Assembly (NCBI RefSeq): GCF_001421665.1
Contig: NZ_LMKV01000023.1
Location: forward strand, 286,592-350,591
DNA from: Sphingobium sp. Leaf26
Lineage (GTDB): Bacteria > Pseudomonadota > Alphaproteobacteria > Sphingomonadales > Sphingomonadaceae
Direction: 5' to 3'
Length of the DNA stretch: 64,000 nt
Shown: positions 7,226 to 16,085 of the stretch, piece by piece
Layout: every line of letters starts with the position of its first letter
How positions within the stretch are numbered: position 1 is the first letter of the stretch
Notes under the pieces: generated by a model
Databases searched by the model: none
What the model was told of the DNA's origin: nothing
The model's input: the letters and a program-made list of their open reading frames with translations, nothing else
Translations under genes and position numbers: made by a program

Positions 7226-7328
7226 AGCGCGCTGCGTTGAATCCGACGCAGGTCGCGCGCTCTAGGTTTTTGTTTTCGCATCATTTTAAGCGAAAAACCG
7301 GTGCCCACTTTTTCGCACGATGCTCTAG
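7223..7328. repeat. composite palindromic intergenic repeat
   Basis: TAGAGCGCGC (7223-7232) pairs perfectly with GCGCGCTCTA (7255-7264) around an inner TGCGT/ACGCA hairpin. Then come a GTTTTTG-TTTTCGC block and an ACCGGTGCCCACTTTTTCGC block, ending GATGCTCTA. It fills the convergent gap between the small plus-strand gene and portal and touches both stop codons. The block resembles dispersed repeats common in alphaproteobacteria and shares GCTCTA-GTTTTTG with 585-694. Confidence 0.7.
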
Positions 7329-8458
7329 GCGATACCCAGCATCGCCCTCTTCTCCTCCGCGCTCAGGAAATCCGCCGCCGCGACCCGCTCCCACAGCGCC
7401 GCGCGCTCGTCCGACAATGCCGGCACCGCGTCCAAATCTGCCTCGATCACCAGCCCCGGCCACCAGTCGTCCAGCCCCTGGGCCAGCGCCCCGCAGATCT
7501 TGGCGACCAGCGGCAGGATCGTCTGCCGCCACAGCGCCTTGTTCGCCTCGCGATAATTGGCATAGCTATTGTCGCCCGGCAGCCCCATCAGCATCGGCGG
7601 CACCCCGAACGCCAACGCAATCTCCCGCGCCGCCGCGCTTTTCAGCCCCACAAAATCCATCTCCGCCGGCGTCAGGCTCATCGCCTTCCAGCTCAGGCCA
7701 CCCTCCAGCAGCATCGGCCGCCCCGCATTGGCCGCCCCGGCAAAGGCCAGTTCCATCTCCCGCTTGACCCGCTCGAACTGGTCGGGCGACAGCACCGATC
7801 CGTCGCCCGGATCATAGACCATCGCCCCGGAAGGCCGGGCCGCATTGTCCAGCAACGCCTTGTTCCACACGCTCGCCGCATTGTGGATCGCCACCGCGCC
7901 CGCCGCCGCACCGATACAGCCCAGCCCATAATGATCGTCCAGCGGATGCAGCGCCTTGATATGCAGCACGCCCGTCCGCCCCGCGCCATCCTGCGGCGAC
8001 AGGCGCGTCACGCTCTCCCCCACCCGATAGAGATACGCCGCCGGCCACCCCCGCGCATCGGCCTCCACGCTCACCCGCTCAGGGCGCAACGCGAACAGCT
8101 CCGCCGGCTTCCCCTGCGTCCCGGCGATCACCTGCACATAGGCATTGCCGTGCAGCAGCAGATGGCAGGCCAAAGTCTCCACCAGCCCCTGCCCGGCCGA
8201 AGCCCGCCCGACCAGCGCGGCCACCGTCGCCACCGCCGCATCCTCAACGCCCCGCACCTTGATCGCGCAGGCCCCCGCCCCTTCGGACACCAGCCGCATC
8301 GCCCGCTGCGCCACCGCATTGCCCATCACGCCGGCGCGCAACTGCGCCTCATAACTGGCCGGCCACTCCCCCAGCGCCACGGCGCCCGATCCCCACGCCC
8401 GCGCCAACACCGGCCGCGCATCGTTCGATGCGGCCGCTTTCGTTCCGAACCATTTCAT
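7325..8458 (-). CDS. HK97-type portal protein (GTA gp3-type)
   Basis: This is a 377-residue portal subunit that would form the dodecameric DNA channel at one capsid vertex. It starts MKWFGTKAAAS, and the longer frame reads through a hairpin and is rejected. Typical portal motifs are 'GEWPASYEAQLRAGVMGNAVAQRAMRLVSEG', 'LLLHGNAYVQVI', 'LHIKALHPLDDHYGLG', 'GVPPMLMGLPGDNSYANYREANKALWRQTILPL' and a C-terminal helical wing with 'LSAEEKRAMLGIA'. The gene normally lies between large terminase and protease; here cellular genes separate it from terL. Confidence 0.92.
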   Translation of the reverse strand: MKWFGTKAAASNDARPVLARAWGSGAVALGEWPASYEAQLRAGVMGNAVAQRAMRLVSEGAGACAIKVRGVEDAAVATVAALVGRASAGQGLVETLACHLLLHGNAYVQVIAGTQGKPAELFALRPERVSVEADARGWPAAYLYRVGESVTRLSPQDGAGRTGVLHIKALHPLDDHYGLGCIGAAAGAVAIHNAASVWNKALLDNAARPSGAMVYDPGDGSVLSPDQFERVKREMELAFAGAANAGRPMLLEGGLSWKAMSLTPAEMDFVGLKSAAAREIALAFGVPPMLMGLPGDNSYANYREANKALWRQTILPLVAKICGALAQGLDDWWPGLVIEADLDAVPALSDERAALWERVAAADFLSAEEKRAMLGIA

Positions 8459-8478
8459 ATGAGCACCCCCCAAAACGC

Positions 8479-8508
8479 AAAAACCCTCTCCCCGGCAAGG
8501 GAGAGGGT
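8479..8508 (-). terminator. terminator-like hairpin before portal
   Basis: ACCCTCTCCC (8483-8492) and GGGAGAGGGT (8499-8508) form a perfect 10-bp stem, followed in the minus direction by TTTTT. The T tract lies 20 bases upstream of the portal start, in the same arrangement as before capsid and fibre. Confidence 0.8.
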
Positions 8509-8566
8509 CCGTGAAAATCAGCAGCGCCAGCCGCTGACCCAAAACCGGAGAGGGGGCGTCCCCCCC

Positions 8567-8908
8567 CTATCTATTGCGCGCCAGCACCCGGTCGCACACG
8601 CTGTTCGTGCCTTCGCTCTTGCCGATCACCCGGCCCGCGACCGCACCTGCCGCGCCCGCCAGCAACGTCTCGCCCAGGCTCGCACCGGCCAGCACGCCGA
8701 CACCCGCGCCACCGGCTGCACCGATCACCGTACCCTTGTCGCGACCCTTCTTGCCCTTGAGCAAACAGTAGCGCACATCGTCGCGATCACGCGGCGCCGC
8801 GCGCGCCACCCGCGCCCGGTCCTTGCTGTTCAGGCTCGCCGCCATCACCGGTCCCGCCATCAGCGAAAGACCCACGACAGCCGCACAGATACTGGCCATC
8901 CTCATCAT
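8567..8908 (-). CDS. glycine-zipper secreted protein
   Basis: This 113-residue protein has a signal peptide (cut probably after VMAAS) and a basic mature N-terminus (KDRARVARAAPRDRDDVRYC). It then has a glycine-zipper stretch, 'GTVIGAAGGAGVGVLAGASLGETLLAGAAGAVAGRVIG', of the type that packs as a membrane-inserted hairpin, with a Cys near each end of the mature protein. Such proteins are usually outer-membrane or periplasmic and of unknown role. It is a cellular gene sitting between the terL and portal genes. Met2 or Met4 are alternative starts. Confidence 0.65.
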   Translation of the reverse strand: MMRMASICAAVVGLSLMAGPVMAASLNSKDRARVARAAPRDRDDVRYCLLKGKKGRDKGTVIGAAGGAGVGVLAGASLGETLLAGAAGAVAGRVIGKSEGTNSVCDRVLARNR

Positions 8909-8990
8909 ATTTGCTCCGTTAAATCATGATGGAGCGAAAACGACCCGCCCCGCCGGCCGGTTCCCCAAGCCGACGGGGCCATCCGCAATG

Positions 8991-9623
8991 TCAGTCCATC
9001 CGCGATATGAACTGCTCCACCGGCCGCCGCACCTTCTTCAGGTTCACCAGCCAGTCGCCTTCCTCCGCGCGATAGCCGACCGGCATGATCGCCACGGAGC
9101 GCAACCCGCGCGCCCGCAAATCCAGAATCTCGTCCAGCGCCGCCGGATCGAACCCCTCCATCGGCGTCGCATCCACCTCTTCGAAGGCGGCGGCGGTCAG
9201 CGCGATGCCCAGCCCCACATAGGCCTGCCGCGCGGCATGTTCGAAATTGGTCTGCGCGTCGCGCTGCGGATAGCTGCCCAGCAGCATCTGGCGATAGGCT
9301 TCCCAGCCCTCATTTTTGAACCCGCGCTCGTCATTGACCAGGTCGAACATATGGTTGATCCGCTCTGGCGTATAATTGTCCCACGCGGCAAAGACGATCA
9401 GGTGCGACGCATCCGTCACCTGCTCCTGGTTCCAGGCGATCGGCTTGATCTTTTCGCGCACGTCCTTGCTGGTGACGACGATCAACTCGAACGGCTGCAA
9501 CCCGCTCGACGTCGGCGCCAGCCGCACCGCCTCCAGGATGCGCTCCAATGTCTCTTCCGGCACCGCCTTGTCCGGGTTCATCTTCTTGGTGGCATAGCGC
9601 CAGTTCAAACGGTCGATCAGCAT
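8991..9623 (-). CDS. nitroreductase family NAD(P)H-dependent oxidoreductase
   Basis: This 210-residue FMN enzyme of the NfsB-like nitroreductase superfamily would reduce nitro or quinone compounds with NAD(P)H. Motifs are 'RLNWRYATKKMNPDKAVPEETLERILEAVRLAPTSSGLQPFELIVV' (FMN phosphate binding), a middle region with 'AARQAYVGLGIALTAAAFEEVDATPMEGFD', and C-terminal 'RSVAIMPVGYR'. I chose MLIDRLNW as the start because AGAGG lies six bases upstream. Upstream ORF extension to 9755 lacks support. Confidence 0.9.
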   Translation of the reverse strand: MLIDRLNWRYATKKMNPDKAVPEETLERILEAVRLAPTSSGLQPFELIVVTSKDVREKIKPIAWNQEQVTDASHLIVFAAWDNYTPERINHMFDLVNDERGFKNEGWEAYRQMLLGSYPQRDAQTNFEHAARQAYVGLGIALTAAAFEEVDATPMEGFDPAALDEILDLRARGLRSVAIMPVGYRAEEGDWLVNLKKVRRPVEQFISRMD

Positions 9624-9919
9624 GCGATACCTCTTCATGACAGCGCGCCCGGCCTGAACCCGGCGCATGCCGCTATGATGTAGAGGCTTCGCCGCCGAAA
9701 TAAAGGTATCGTTTAAAAACTGGAACTCCCGCCCCGACAATCCGGAAACGACCATCTCCCGTCACCTCGGACGTGATCCGGGGTCCCGCTTTTTCTGACG
9801 CTTGCGGAGACAGCAGGATGCCGGATCAAGCCCGGCATGCCGAAAGGGGCTATGGCGGTTAACGAGCATTCCCTACCATTCCCCTCTCGCTTGCGGGAGG
9901 GAGAAGACTGAAATCCACC
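9624..9919. other. intergenic region with short repeats
   Basis: I see no gene here. The part next to the nitroreductase (9680-9720) is AT-richer and may hold its promoter. A C-rich/G-rich hairpin lies at about 9881-9908, and an imperfect inverted repeat (GATCCGGGGTCCCGC ... GGATCAAGCCCGGCATGCCG) lies at about 9775-9843. Confidence 0.5.
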
Positions 9920-10288
9920 CTAAACCGACTGAGGCTCGGATCTAGCGTCGCCCTTGGACGGAATAACCCATCCCAAAATTACCGGCACGCAGCCTATAAT
10001 GGCCCCGCCAAGACTGACCGTCAGCAGATCGGACACATGCCAGGTTGGACCGATACCGAATGAAAGGATCATCAGCCCGACCCAGGCGCCAGAAAATCCA
10101 CCATCGCGAAGGCGGCGGTAGGTGATGACGATCAGTAATGCCAATAGAGGCGCAGCGACGAGGAAGCTGAGCCAGTCAGCTACGCCAATCAAAACCCCCG
10201 CCAGCGCGAGGCAGGATGCCGCTATCAGCGCAATCGAGCCAAACCGATAACGCGATCGTTCGGAAAAAGTCGTCAAATTCCATCCCAT
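9920..10288 (-). CDS. four-helix membrane protein, DUF805-like
   Basis: This 122-residue protein has about four membrane helices (SIALIAASCLALAGVLIGV; LSFLVAAPLLALLIVITY; GAWVGLMILSFGI; VSLGGAIIGCVPVILGWVI). The loop YRRLRDGGFSGAW resembles the Arg-Leu-x-Asp-x-Gly-x-Ser-Gly signature of small DUF805 membrane proteins. The function is unknown. GC content is a little lower than in the flanking GTA genes, and it sits directly downstream of the large terminase. Confidence 0.6.
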   Translation of the reverse strand: MGWNLTTFSERSRYRFGSIALIAASCLALAGVLIGVADWLSFLVAAPLLALLIVITYRRLRDGGFSGAWVGLMILSFGIGPTWHVSDLLTVSLGGAIIGCVPVILGWVIPSKGDARSEPQSV

Positions 10289-10340
10289 GGCTTATCATAT
10301 ACCTGCTGGACCAACCCCAATCCACCCCCAATCCACCCCC

Positions 10341-11654
10341 TCACATCCCCCTGACCCGCGCCTCGCCCTTCTTCCCCAGCATCAGTTCCGTCATCGCCCA
10401 CACCAGCGCGTCGGCCCGATCGGGCGAGCGCCCCGGCCCGACATAGCCGCCCCCCGCCAGAAGCCCGCACATCTGGTCCTCCATCTGCGGGAAAGCGCCG
10501 CGATGCGCCACCCGCCCGGCCTCGTACAGCGCCGCCACCGGCTCCGCCCGCGCCGACTTGCCCCGGCTCGCATGGACCAGCTTGAGCGGCAGCGCCTCCT
10601 CCGCCGCCAGCAGCACGCTCGCCACCATCGCCCCGCCATTATTGGCCTCGGCCACCACCCGGTCGGCGCCATGCACCAGCGCAGCAGCCGCCACCGCCCG
10701 CGCCCAGCCTTCGGGCGACTGCCCCGCCACGCTCGCGTCGGCGATCACATAGGCCCGGCCGTCGCCGCCGACACCGGCCACCACGATCCCGCACGCATCG
10801 CCGCCCGCCGAAGCCGGCGGATCGACCGCCACCACCACGCGCGTCAGCATCCCCGGCACATGCGCCACCCGGCACCGCTCGATCAGGTCGCGCGACCACA
10901 GCGCGCCCTCCACCTCCTCGATCAGTTCGCCGTCCAGTTCCTGCCGGCCCAGCCGGGTGCCGCCATAGCTGTCGGTCATCGCCGCGACGAAGCCCGGCGC
11001 CAGATTGCCCGCATTCTCCGCCGTCCGCCCCCGCGTCACCACGACATCGCCCCCGTCACGGGCTACCAGCCCGCGCACCAGCGGCACCGGTCGCGGCGTC
11101 GTCGTCGCCAGCACCTGCGGACAGGCGCCCAGCCGCAATCCCATCATCAGATTATGCCAGGCCGCCTCGCCGCTCGCCCATTTGGCGATCTCGTCGGCCC
11201 AGCCATGGCTGAACTGCGGTCCGCGCAAACTCTCCGGCTCGGCCGCGCCGTACAGTGTCGCCATCGCGCCATTGGGCCAGCGCAAAGTCCGCAGCGCCGG
11301 CGCATAAGACGGCCGGTTCCACCACGGCGCGATCGCCAGCAGACCGCTCGCCCCCTCCACCATCACGCTGCGCGTCTCGCCCAGCGTCGCCCCGACCAGC
11401 GCGATCCGCGCCGCCGGGTCCGCTTCCGCCACGGCGCGCACCCATTCCGCCCCGGCCCGCGTCTTGCCATAGCCGCGCCCGGCCATCATCAGCCAGATGC
11501 GCCACGCGCCCGCCGGCGGCAACTGCCCCCGTCGCGCCAGATAGCGCCACTCCTGCGCCAGCCGCTCCGCCGCCGGCAAGTCTTCCAGCAGGTCCAGCAC
11601 CGCCCGGCCGGCCGCTTCCTCCGCGACCAGCCATTCCCTGCCCGAAATCTCCAT
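10341..11654 (-). CDS. phage terminase large subunit (GTA gp2-type)
   Basis: This 437-residue DNA-packaging motor has an N-terminal ATPase and a C-terminal RNase H-like nuclease. The Walker A motif is GRGYGKT (about residues 59-65), Walker B is GWADEIAKW (Asp154, Glu155), and the coupling motif lies in 'VLATTTPRP'. The nuclease acidic residues are in 'VVVAVDPPASAGGDACG', 'VVAEANNGG' and 'PDRADALVWAMTEL'. I took MEISGREW as the start after a purine-rich stretch. In GTAs this motor packages host DNA by headful. Confidence 0.94.
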   Translation of the reverse strand: MEISGREWLVAEEAAGRAVLDLLEDLPAAERLAQEWRYLARRGQLPPAGAWRIWLMMAGRGYGKTRAGAEWVRAVAEADPAARIALVGATLGETRSVMVEGASGLLAIAPWWNRPSYAPALRTLRWPNGAMATLYGAAEPESLRGPQFSHGWADEIAKWASGEAAWHNLMMGLRLGACPQVLATTTPRPVPLVRGLVARDGGDVVVTRGRTAENAGNLAPGFVAAMTDSYGGTRLGRQELDGELIEEVEGALWSRDLIERCRVAHVPGMLTRVVVAVDPPASAGGDACGIVVAGVGGDGRAYVIADASVAGQSPEGWARAVAAAALVHGADRVVAEANNGGAMVASVLLAAEEALPLKLVHASRGKSARAEPVAALYEAGRVAHRGAFPQMEDQMCGLLAGGGYVGPGRSPDRADALVWAMTELMLGKKGEARVRGM

Positions 11655-11706
11655 CGCCCTCCCCCCCCCAAAAAAATTCGCGCAAAGGCGCCGGGATCGC
11701 ACAGAC

Positions 11707-11733
11707 GAAAAAAGGCCACCCAAAGGCGGCCTT
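11707..11733 (-). terminator. terminator-like hairpin before terL
   Basis: AAGGCCGCC pairs with GGTGGCCTT around TTTG in the minus direction (nine pairs, one wobble), then six T (11708-11713). It lies between the M28 peptidase stop and the terL start, 52 bases before the latter. It could simply end the peptidase transcript. Confidence 0.8.
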
Positions 11734-11775
11734 CCTCTCAAATCTCTGCGCTTTCGGCGCCTCTGCGCGAACCGA

Positions 11776-13086
11776 TTATTTCCGCGGCGCCATCCCGCCG
11801 AACGTCACCACACTCTCCGCCCCATCCTTCGCCACGGCCGCCACGCCGATGAAATGATCGTCCACCACGATATCCTTCAGCACCGTCTCGGTCGCGCCCG
11901 CGACCACCCGGCTGTCGCTCCAGTCCTGCGCATCGGCCCGCCGCCAATAGACCTTGTAGGCCGCCGCCCCCGGCACAGCGTCCCAGAACACCCGCGTATC
12001 CATCGACAGCGCCCCGTCCAGCGAGACGGTCGCCGGGGCCGCCGGCGCATCCGCCAACTGCCGCAGCGCCGTGACGTTAAGCGCCGTCACCTTCGCCAGA
12101 TAGGGAAAGTCCATCCCCTCGACCGTATCGCCATAGACGCGGCCATTCTCGGTCCGCAAATCCTGATGCTGCCGGTCATAATTCTCGATCCCGACCGAAA
12201 AGCGCACCGCTGGAAACCCCAGTTCCAGGAAAGGCGAATGATCCCCGCCCCGTCCGAACCGGTCCAGCCGCCGCACCGCGAACACGTCCAGCCCGATCTG
12301 CGGATTGCCCTCCGCTATGCCGTCGATCTTCTTGGCCAGCGCACGCGATGGCCCGTCATCCTCGCCGCCGATCGCCCGGCGCGTCAGATTGGCCTTGGCA
12401 TCCTCCGAAAAGCGGATGCCTTCGGAAAACACCCGCACCCGGTCCGCCACTTGTTGTCCATTCTGGCCCACCGTGTTGCCCACGATATCGTTGTTCAGCA
12501 TCGCCCGCACCTGCCAGCCGCGCTTTTTCGCCGTCTCCGCCAGCAGCTTGGCGCCCCACAGCCCCTGCTCCTCGCCCGACAGTAGCGCATAGATGATCGT
12601 CCCGTCGAACTTTTCGCCCGCCAGCACCCGCGCCGCCTCGATCACCAGCGCCGTGCCCGACGCATTGTCGTTCGCGCCCGGCGCATCGTCGGTGATGTTC
12701 ATCACATCGGTCACGCGGCTGTCGATATGCCCCGCCACGATCACCACTTGGCGTGGATCGCCCGTCCCCTTCTGGATCGCCAGCACATCGGCTACTTCGA
12801 CACCGTTCGGCGCCCGCGGCCCGGTGAACGGCCCGGAAATCGTCTCCACGCTCAGGCACCCGCCGCACCCCTTGCTGATCTTCGCAAATTCATCCGCGCC
12901 CCATTTGCGCGCCGCGCCGATCCCCCGCTTCGGGTCGGTCGCCGAAGACAGCGTATGGCGCGTCCCGAACCCGACCAGTCTCTCCACCGTCGCCTTCAAC
13001 CGCACAGGATCGGGCGCGCGCGTCTGCGCGGCGGCGGGTGTAACAGTCAGGGCGGATGCTGCGGCCAGCAGGATGATTTTTCTCAT
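11776..13086 (-). CDS. secreted M28 family zinc aminopeptidase
   Basis: This 436-residue enzyme has a clear signal peptide (MRKIILLAAASALTVTPAAAQ). The M28 core shows the zinc ligands in 'VVIVAGHIDSRVTD' (His, Asp), 'DDAPGANDNASGTALVIEAARVL' (bridging Asp), 'LLSGEEQGLWGA' (catalytic and binding Glu) and the late 'GGDHSPFLELGFPAVRFS' (His). A C-terminal Fn3-like domain of about 90 residues follows ('TRVFWDAVPGAAAYKVYWRRAD'). It is probably periplasmic and takes N-terminal residues from peptides. It is a cellular gene between the terminase genes. Confidence 0.9.
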   Translation of the reverse strand: MRKIILLAAASALTVTPAAAQTRAPDPVRLKATVERLVGFGTRHTLSSATDPKRGIGAARKWGADEFAKISKGCGGCLSVETISGPFTGPRAPNGVEVADVLAIQKGTGDPRQVVIVAGHIDSRVTDVMNITDDAPGANDNASGTALVIEAARVLAGEKFDGTIIYALLSGEEQGLWGAKLLAETAKKRGWQVRAMLNNDIVGNTVGQNGQQVADRVRVFSEGIRFSEDAKANLTRRAIGGEDDGPSRALAKKIDGIAEGNPQIGLDVFAVRRLDRFGRGGDHSPFLELGFPAVRFSVGIENYDRQHQDLRTENGRVYGDTVEGMDFPYLAKVTALNVTALRQLADAPAAPATVSLDGALSMDTRVFWDAVPGAAAYKVYWRRADAQDWSDSRVVAGATETVLKDIVVDDHFIGVAAVAKDGAESVVTFGGMAPRK

Positions 13087-13255
13087 CCCCCCGGTCTACC
13101 GCCTGTCGCACATCTGTAAAGCACCCCCGTCCTTCTCGCGCCCGCAGCATAATCCCCAATATAGATCAAATATTTATCCCTTGACGACGCCCCCGCCACA
13201 AATGCACCAGAGCAAAACTCGGCTCCGGGGGGAGTTGAGTCTTTTGGGGGTTTAC

Positions 13256-14092
13256 ATGTTCAGAATGACTATTGCGGCTATGGCGCTTGCCATCGCCTCG
13301 CCTGCCTTTGCGGAAACATTGAGCGTGGATAGCGTGATCACATTGTCGCAAGCAGGCATTGGCGACGAAGCCGTAATAGCCAAGATCAAGACATCCGGCA
13401 CCAAATTCGATCTGACGACGGATGAAATGCTCATGCTCAAGAGCAAGGGCGTCTCCGGGCCAGTCATCGCTGCGATGCTGAACAACAGTGCGACCACCGC
13501 CGCTCCGACCATGTCGATGGATTCATCCGATCCACTCGTTCCTCATCCGTCTGGGGTCTATCTCCTGTCCAGCACCGGCGCAGGCCGCAAGATGCAGCGT
13601 ATTGATCCCACTATCACCAATCAGGCCAAAACTGGTGGCATCATTGGTTATGCCTTCACGGGCGGCATTGCGTCGATGAGCATCAAAGCTGCCATTCAGA
13701 ACGAGGCCGCCCGCGTCCGCGCCCAACCCGGTCGCCCCAGCTTCTATTTCTTCTTCGACGAATCCAATCCTGACACTGCGCGCGCGAATACCGCTTGGGC
13801 AGCCGGCACAGCGGCGACCGTCTCTTCCCCAGCCGAGTTTACGCTGATCAAACTCATGAAGAAAGATGGCCGTCGAGAAGCGCGGGTCGGCAGCGCGAAC
13901 ATCGGCGGGGCAAAGACGGGCGTCATGGATAAGGATCGCCTTCCCTTCGACTATGAAATGGTCCGTCCGGGCGTCTTCAGAGTAACCCCTACGCAAGAGC
14001 TGGAAGCCGGTGAATATGGTTTCATCTACGCTCTTACACCCGGTGGATCATCCGGTGCCATGACTGCGCGTATCTTCGACTTCGGCATCTGA
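13256..14092 (+). CDS. secreted hypothetical protein with SHOCT-like N-terminal region
   Basis: This 278-residue protein starts at the ATG at 13256 after a G-rich site and has a signal peptide (MFRMTIAAMALAIASPAFA). The first mature segment, 'LSVDSVITLSQAGIGDEAVIAKIKTSGTKFDLTTDEMLMLKSKGVSGPVIAAML', is a helical repeat often seen ahead of unknown periplasmic domains. The rest is beta-rich with 'RPSFYFFFDESN' and 'ELEAGEYGFIYALTPGG'. It probably acts in the cell envelope; no enzymatic motif is visible. Confidence 0.7.
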   Translation: MFRMTIAAMALAIASPAFAETLSVDSVITLSQAGIGDEAVIAKIKTSGTKFDLTTDEMLMLKSKGVSGPVIAAMLNNSATTAAPTMSMDSSDPLVPHPSGVYLLSSTGAGRKMQRIDPTITNQAKTGGIIGYAFTGGIASMSIKAAIQNEAARVRAQPGRPSFYFFFDESNPDTARANTAWAAGTAATVSSPAEFTLIKLMKKDGRREARVGSANIGGAKTGVMDKDRLPFDYEMVRPGVFRVTPTQELEAGEYGFIYALTPGGSSGAMTARIFDFGI

Positions 14093-14256
14093 CGCCTTCG
14101 CTGGAAATCAAGGCCAACTGATCGTCAGGCGCGCGGGCGGCGTCGACGGGGCTGGTACGCCCCTCGCGCCGCCGCCCGCGCCCGCCTGCCAGGATCGCCC
14201 TGAATCCATCCCGATGAACCCATTTCCGTTCCGGTCGTTCTTCACTCCGGGAGACT

Positions 14257-14622
14257 ATGCGCATGGATGTGGATTTCGACATCGTCCCCGACCCCCGTCA
14301 TAATATGATGCGGGTGCGGATGACCGGCTTTTTCGATCAGGAGCAGGTGCGGCAATTCGCCGCCGCCTACCGCTCGGCCCTTGCCGGCCTGACATCGCCC
14401 GGCCATCTGACGCTGGTGGATATCACGGCGATGAAGATCCAGGCGCAGGATGTCGTGGCCGCCTTTTCCGGCCTGCTCGCCGCGCCGGACGTGCGATCGC
14501 GCAAGCTCGCCTTTCTCTGCGGCTCCACCCTTGCCCGGCTTCAGGCGCAACGGCTGACCGACCGGGACGGCGTCTGCTTCTTCGAAGACCCCGTCGCCGC
14601 CGAACGCTGGCTGCTGGCTTGA
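14257..14622 (+). CDS. STAS/SpoIIAA-like hypothetical protein
   Basis: This 121-residue cytoplasmic protein has alternating strands and helices: 'FDIVPDPRHNMMRVRMTGFFDQEQVRQFAAAYRSAL', 'GHLTLVDITAMKIQAQDVVAAFSGLL', 'SRKLAFLCGSTLARLQAQRL' and 'GVCFFEDPVAAERWLLA'. This layout resembles small SpoIIAA/STAS-type proteins found singly in alphaproteobacteria. The function is unknown. The ATG at 14257 follows GGGAG closely, and an in-frame ATG at 14263 is possible. Confidence 0.65.
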   Translation: MRMDVDFDIVPDPRHNMMRVRMTGFFDQEQVRQFAAAYRSALAGLTSPGHLTLVDITAMKIQAQDVVAAFSGLLAAPDVRSRKLAFLCGSTLARLQAQRLTDRDGVCFFEDPVAAERWLLA

Positions 14623-14644
14623 AAAACCCGACCGGCGACTGCGA

Positions 14645-14986
14645 TCAGTAGGTCCGGCTCGTCACCTTCGCAGTGCCGTCGGGCAAGATCTGGATCAGGT
14701 GCGCGCTCTCATTGCTGCACTGCGCCTTCCACCCGCGCACGCCATGGCGAATTTCCGCCCGTTCCGATCCCGTCACTTCCGGGCAGGCCGCACCGCTGTC
14801 GCGGATCGCCTTGGCGAACACGCCATTGCGCAAATCCTCGTCCAGCCTGGCCACCTGCGCCGCCGCGCCGGTTTCCGGCTCGATCCGGTTTTCCGCCACG
14901 ACCTGCCCGGTTCCGCCATCACCACAGCCGGCCAGCGCGCCACTCAGCATCGCGGCCAGACCCAGCATCATCAGCTTGCGCACCAT
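14645..14986 (-). CDS. small lipoprotein
   Basis: This 113-residue protein has a lipoprotein signal peptide with the lipobox LAGC (MVRKLMMLGLAAMLSGALAGCGDGG). The mature part contains ARLDEDLRNGVFAKAIRDSGAACPEVTGSERAEIRHGVRGWKAQCSNESAHLIQILPDG, with two further Cys that may form a disulfide. It is an envelope protein of unknown function and converges with the plus-strand gene at 14257. Confidence 0.7.
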   Translation of the reverse strand: MVRKLMMLGLAAMLSGALAGCGDGGTGQVVAENRIEPETGAAAQVARLDEDLRNGVFAKAIRDSGAACPEVTGSERAEIRHGVRGWKAQCSNESAHLIQILPDGTAKVTSRTY

Positions 14987-15056
14987 TCATCTCCCATCAT
15001 CCGAACCATCTCTGCCCGCTACCGTCATCCATGGCAAATGTCCGGTGGCCAAATTG

Positions 15057-15380
15057 TCAGGCCGATCGCGGCCCCCACAGGATCACCGCGCCACCGATCA
15101 AACAGATGGCCATGCCGATCATATCCCACCGGTCCGGCCTTACCCCCTCCATCGCCCACAGCCACAGGACCGCCGCCATGATGTAGATCGCCCCATAGGC
15201 GGCATAGGCTCGCCCGGCATGATCCGCCTCCACCAGCGTCAGCAGCCAGGCGAACAGGCACAGCGACGCGACGCCCGGCCCCAGCCACCAGACCGACCGG
15301 CCCATCCGCAACCAGGCCCAGAAGGCAAAACAGCCCCCGATCTCCGCCAGCGCGGCGCCGATATAGACAAGCACGGTCAT
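15057..15380 (-). CDS. YnfA family small membrane protein
   Basis: This 107-residue inner-membrane protein has four hydrophobic helices and matches the usual family length. Motifs are '[20 protein letters not shown]', '[36 protein letters not shown]' and '[23 protein letters not shown]'. The family is distantly related to small multidrug transporters, but its substrate is unsettled. It starts at the ATG at 15380. Confidence 0.9.
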   Translation of the reverse strand: MTVLVYIGAALAEIGGCFAFWAWLRMGRSVWWLGPGVASLCLFAWLLTLVEADHAGRAYAAYGAIYIMAAVLWLWAMEGVRPDRWDMIGMAICLIGGAVILWGPRSA

Positions 15381-15493
15381 GCCCAACGCCGTGACACCAT
15401 CACGGCCCGATCGCAAGCGCAGGCGCTCAGAACTGAATGTCGATCGGCCCTGGTCGCAGCGGGGCAGGCCGTCGCAACGTCCTGCGCCCATCC

Positions 15494-16027
15494 CTAAACC
15501 CCCGCCATTTCCCGTCGCCAGCCGATCTCGCCCAGCACCGCCTCGACCCGCGCGATGGCGTCCGCGCTGTCGGGCCGTCCCACCACCTCTCTCGCCGCGC
15601 GCCGCTTCTCCATCCGGTCGCGATGCAGCGCAAACAGCCGCAACGCCACGGCCAGGTTGCGCACGCGCTTCACCTTGCGCGCCTTCACCGCCCCCTCGCC
15701 GTCCAGCACCACTTCCTCGACCTCGCTGCCATGCAGCGCCTCGCGCATCAGCATCAGTTCGATCTCGCCATAGCCTTCCTCCAGCGCATCGTCCCACGCC
15801 TCGGCAAAGCCCGTGTCCAGCTTGCGCCGGCGATAGGCGCTGGCACGGCAGACCCCGGCCTCGCGCGCGGCCTCGCTGGCGTTGCAACTGTCCGCCAGCG
15901 CCGCGAAGAAGGCCTGCACCTTTTCCACCGTCCAGCCATCCTCGCGCACCTTGCGCTTCTGCCCCCGCGCACCGCCGTCCCTGTGCTGGCGCCCCGCCAC
16001 CAGTTCCCGCTCCGCTTCACCCGCCAT
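15494..16027 (-). CDS. candidate terminase small subunit (GTA gp1-type)
   Basis: This 177-residue protein starts [15 protein letters not shown] after GGAGGAGGG at good spacing. It has a basic N-terminal region, then '[69 protein letters not shown]', a helix-turn-helix of the terminase small-subunit type. A coiled C-terminus follows ([29 protein letters not shown]). In GTAs the small terminase is divergent and lacks strong pac-site specificity. Here it lies 3.8 kb from terL with unrelated genes between, on the same strand. The assignment rests on the HTH pattern and context. Confidence 0.68.
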   Translation of the reverse strand: MAGEAERELVAGRQHRDGGARGQKRKVREDGWTVEKVQAFFAALADSCNASEAAREAGVCRASAYRRRKLDTGFAEAWDDALEEGYGEIELMLMREALHGSEVEEVVLDGEGAVKARKVKRVRNLAVALRLFALHRDRMEKRRAAREVVGRPDSADAIARVEAVLGEIGWRREMAGV

Positions 16028-16085
16028 CCATCCCTCCTCCATCCGCATCGGCCCATCCACCCTGCCCCAGGCAAACCTGCCCCAA

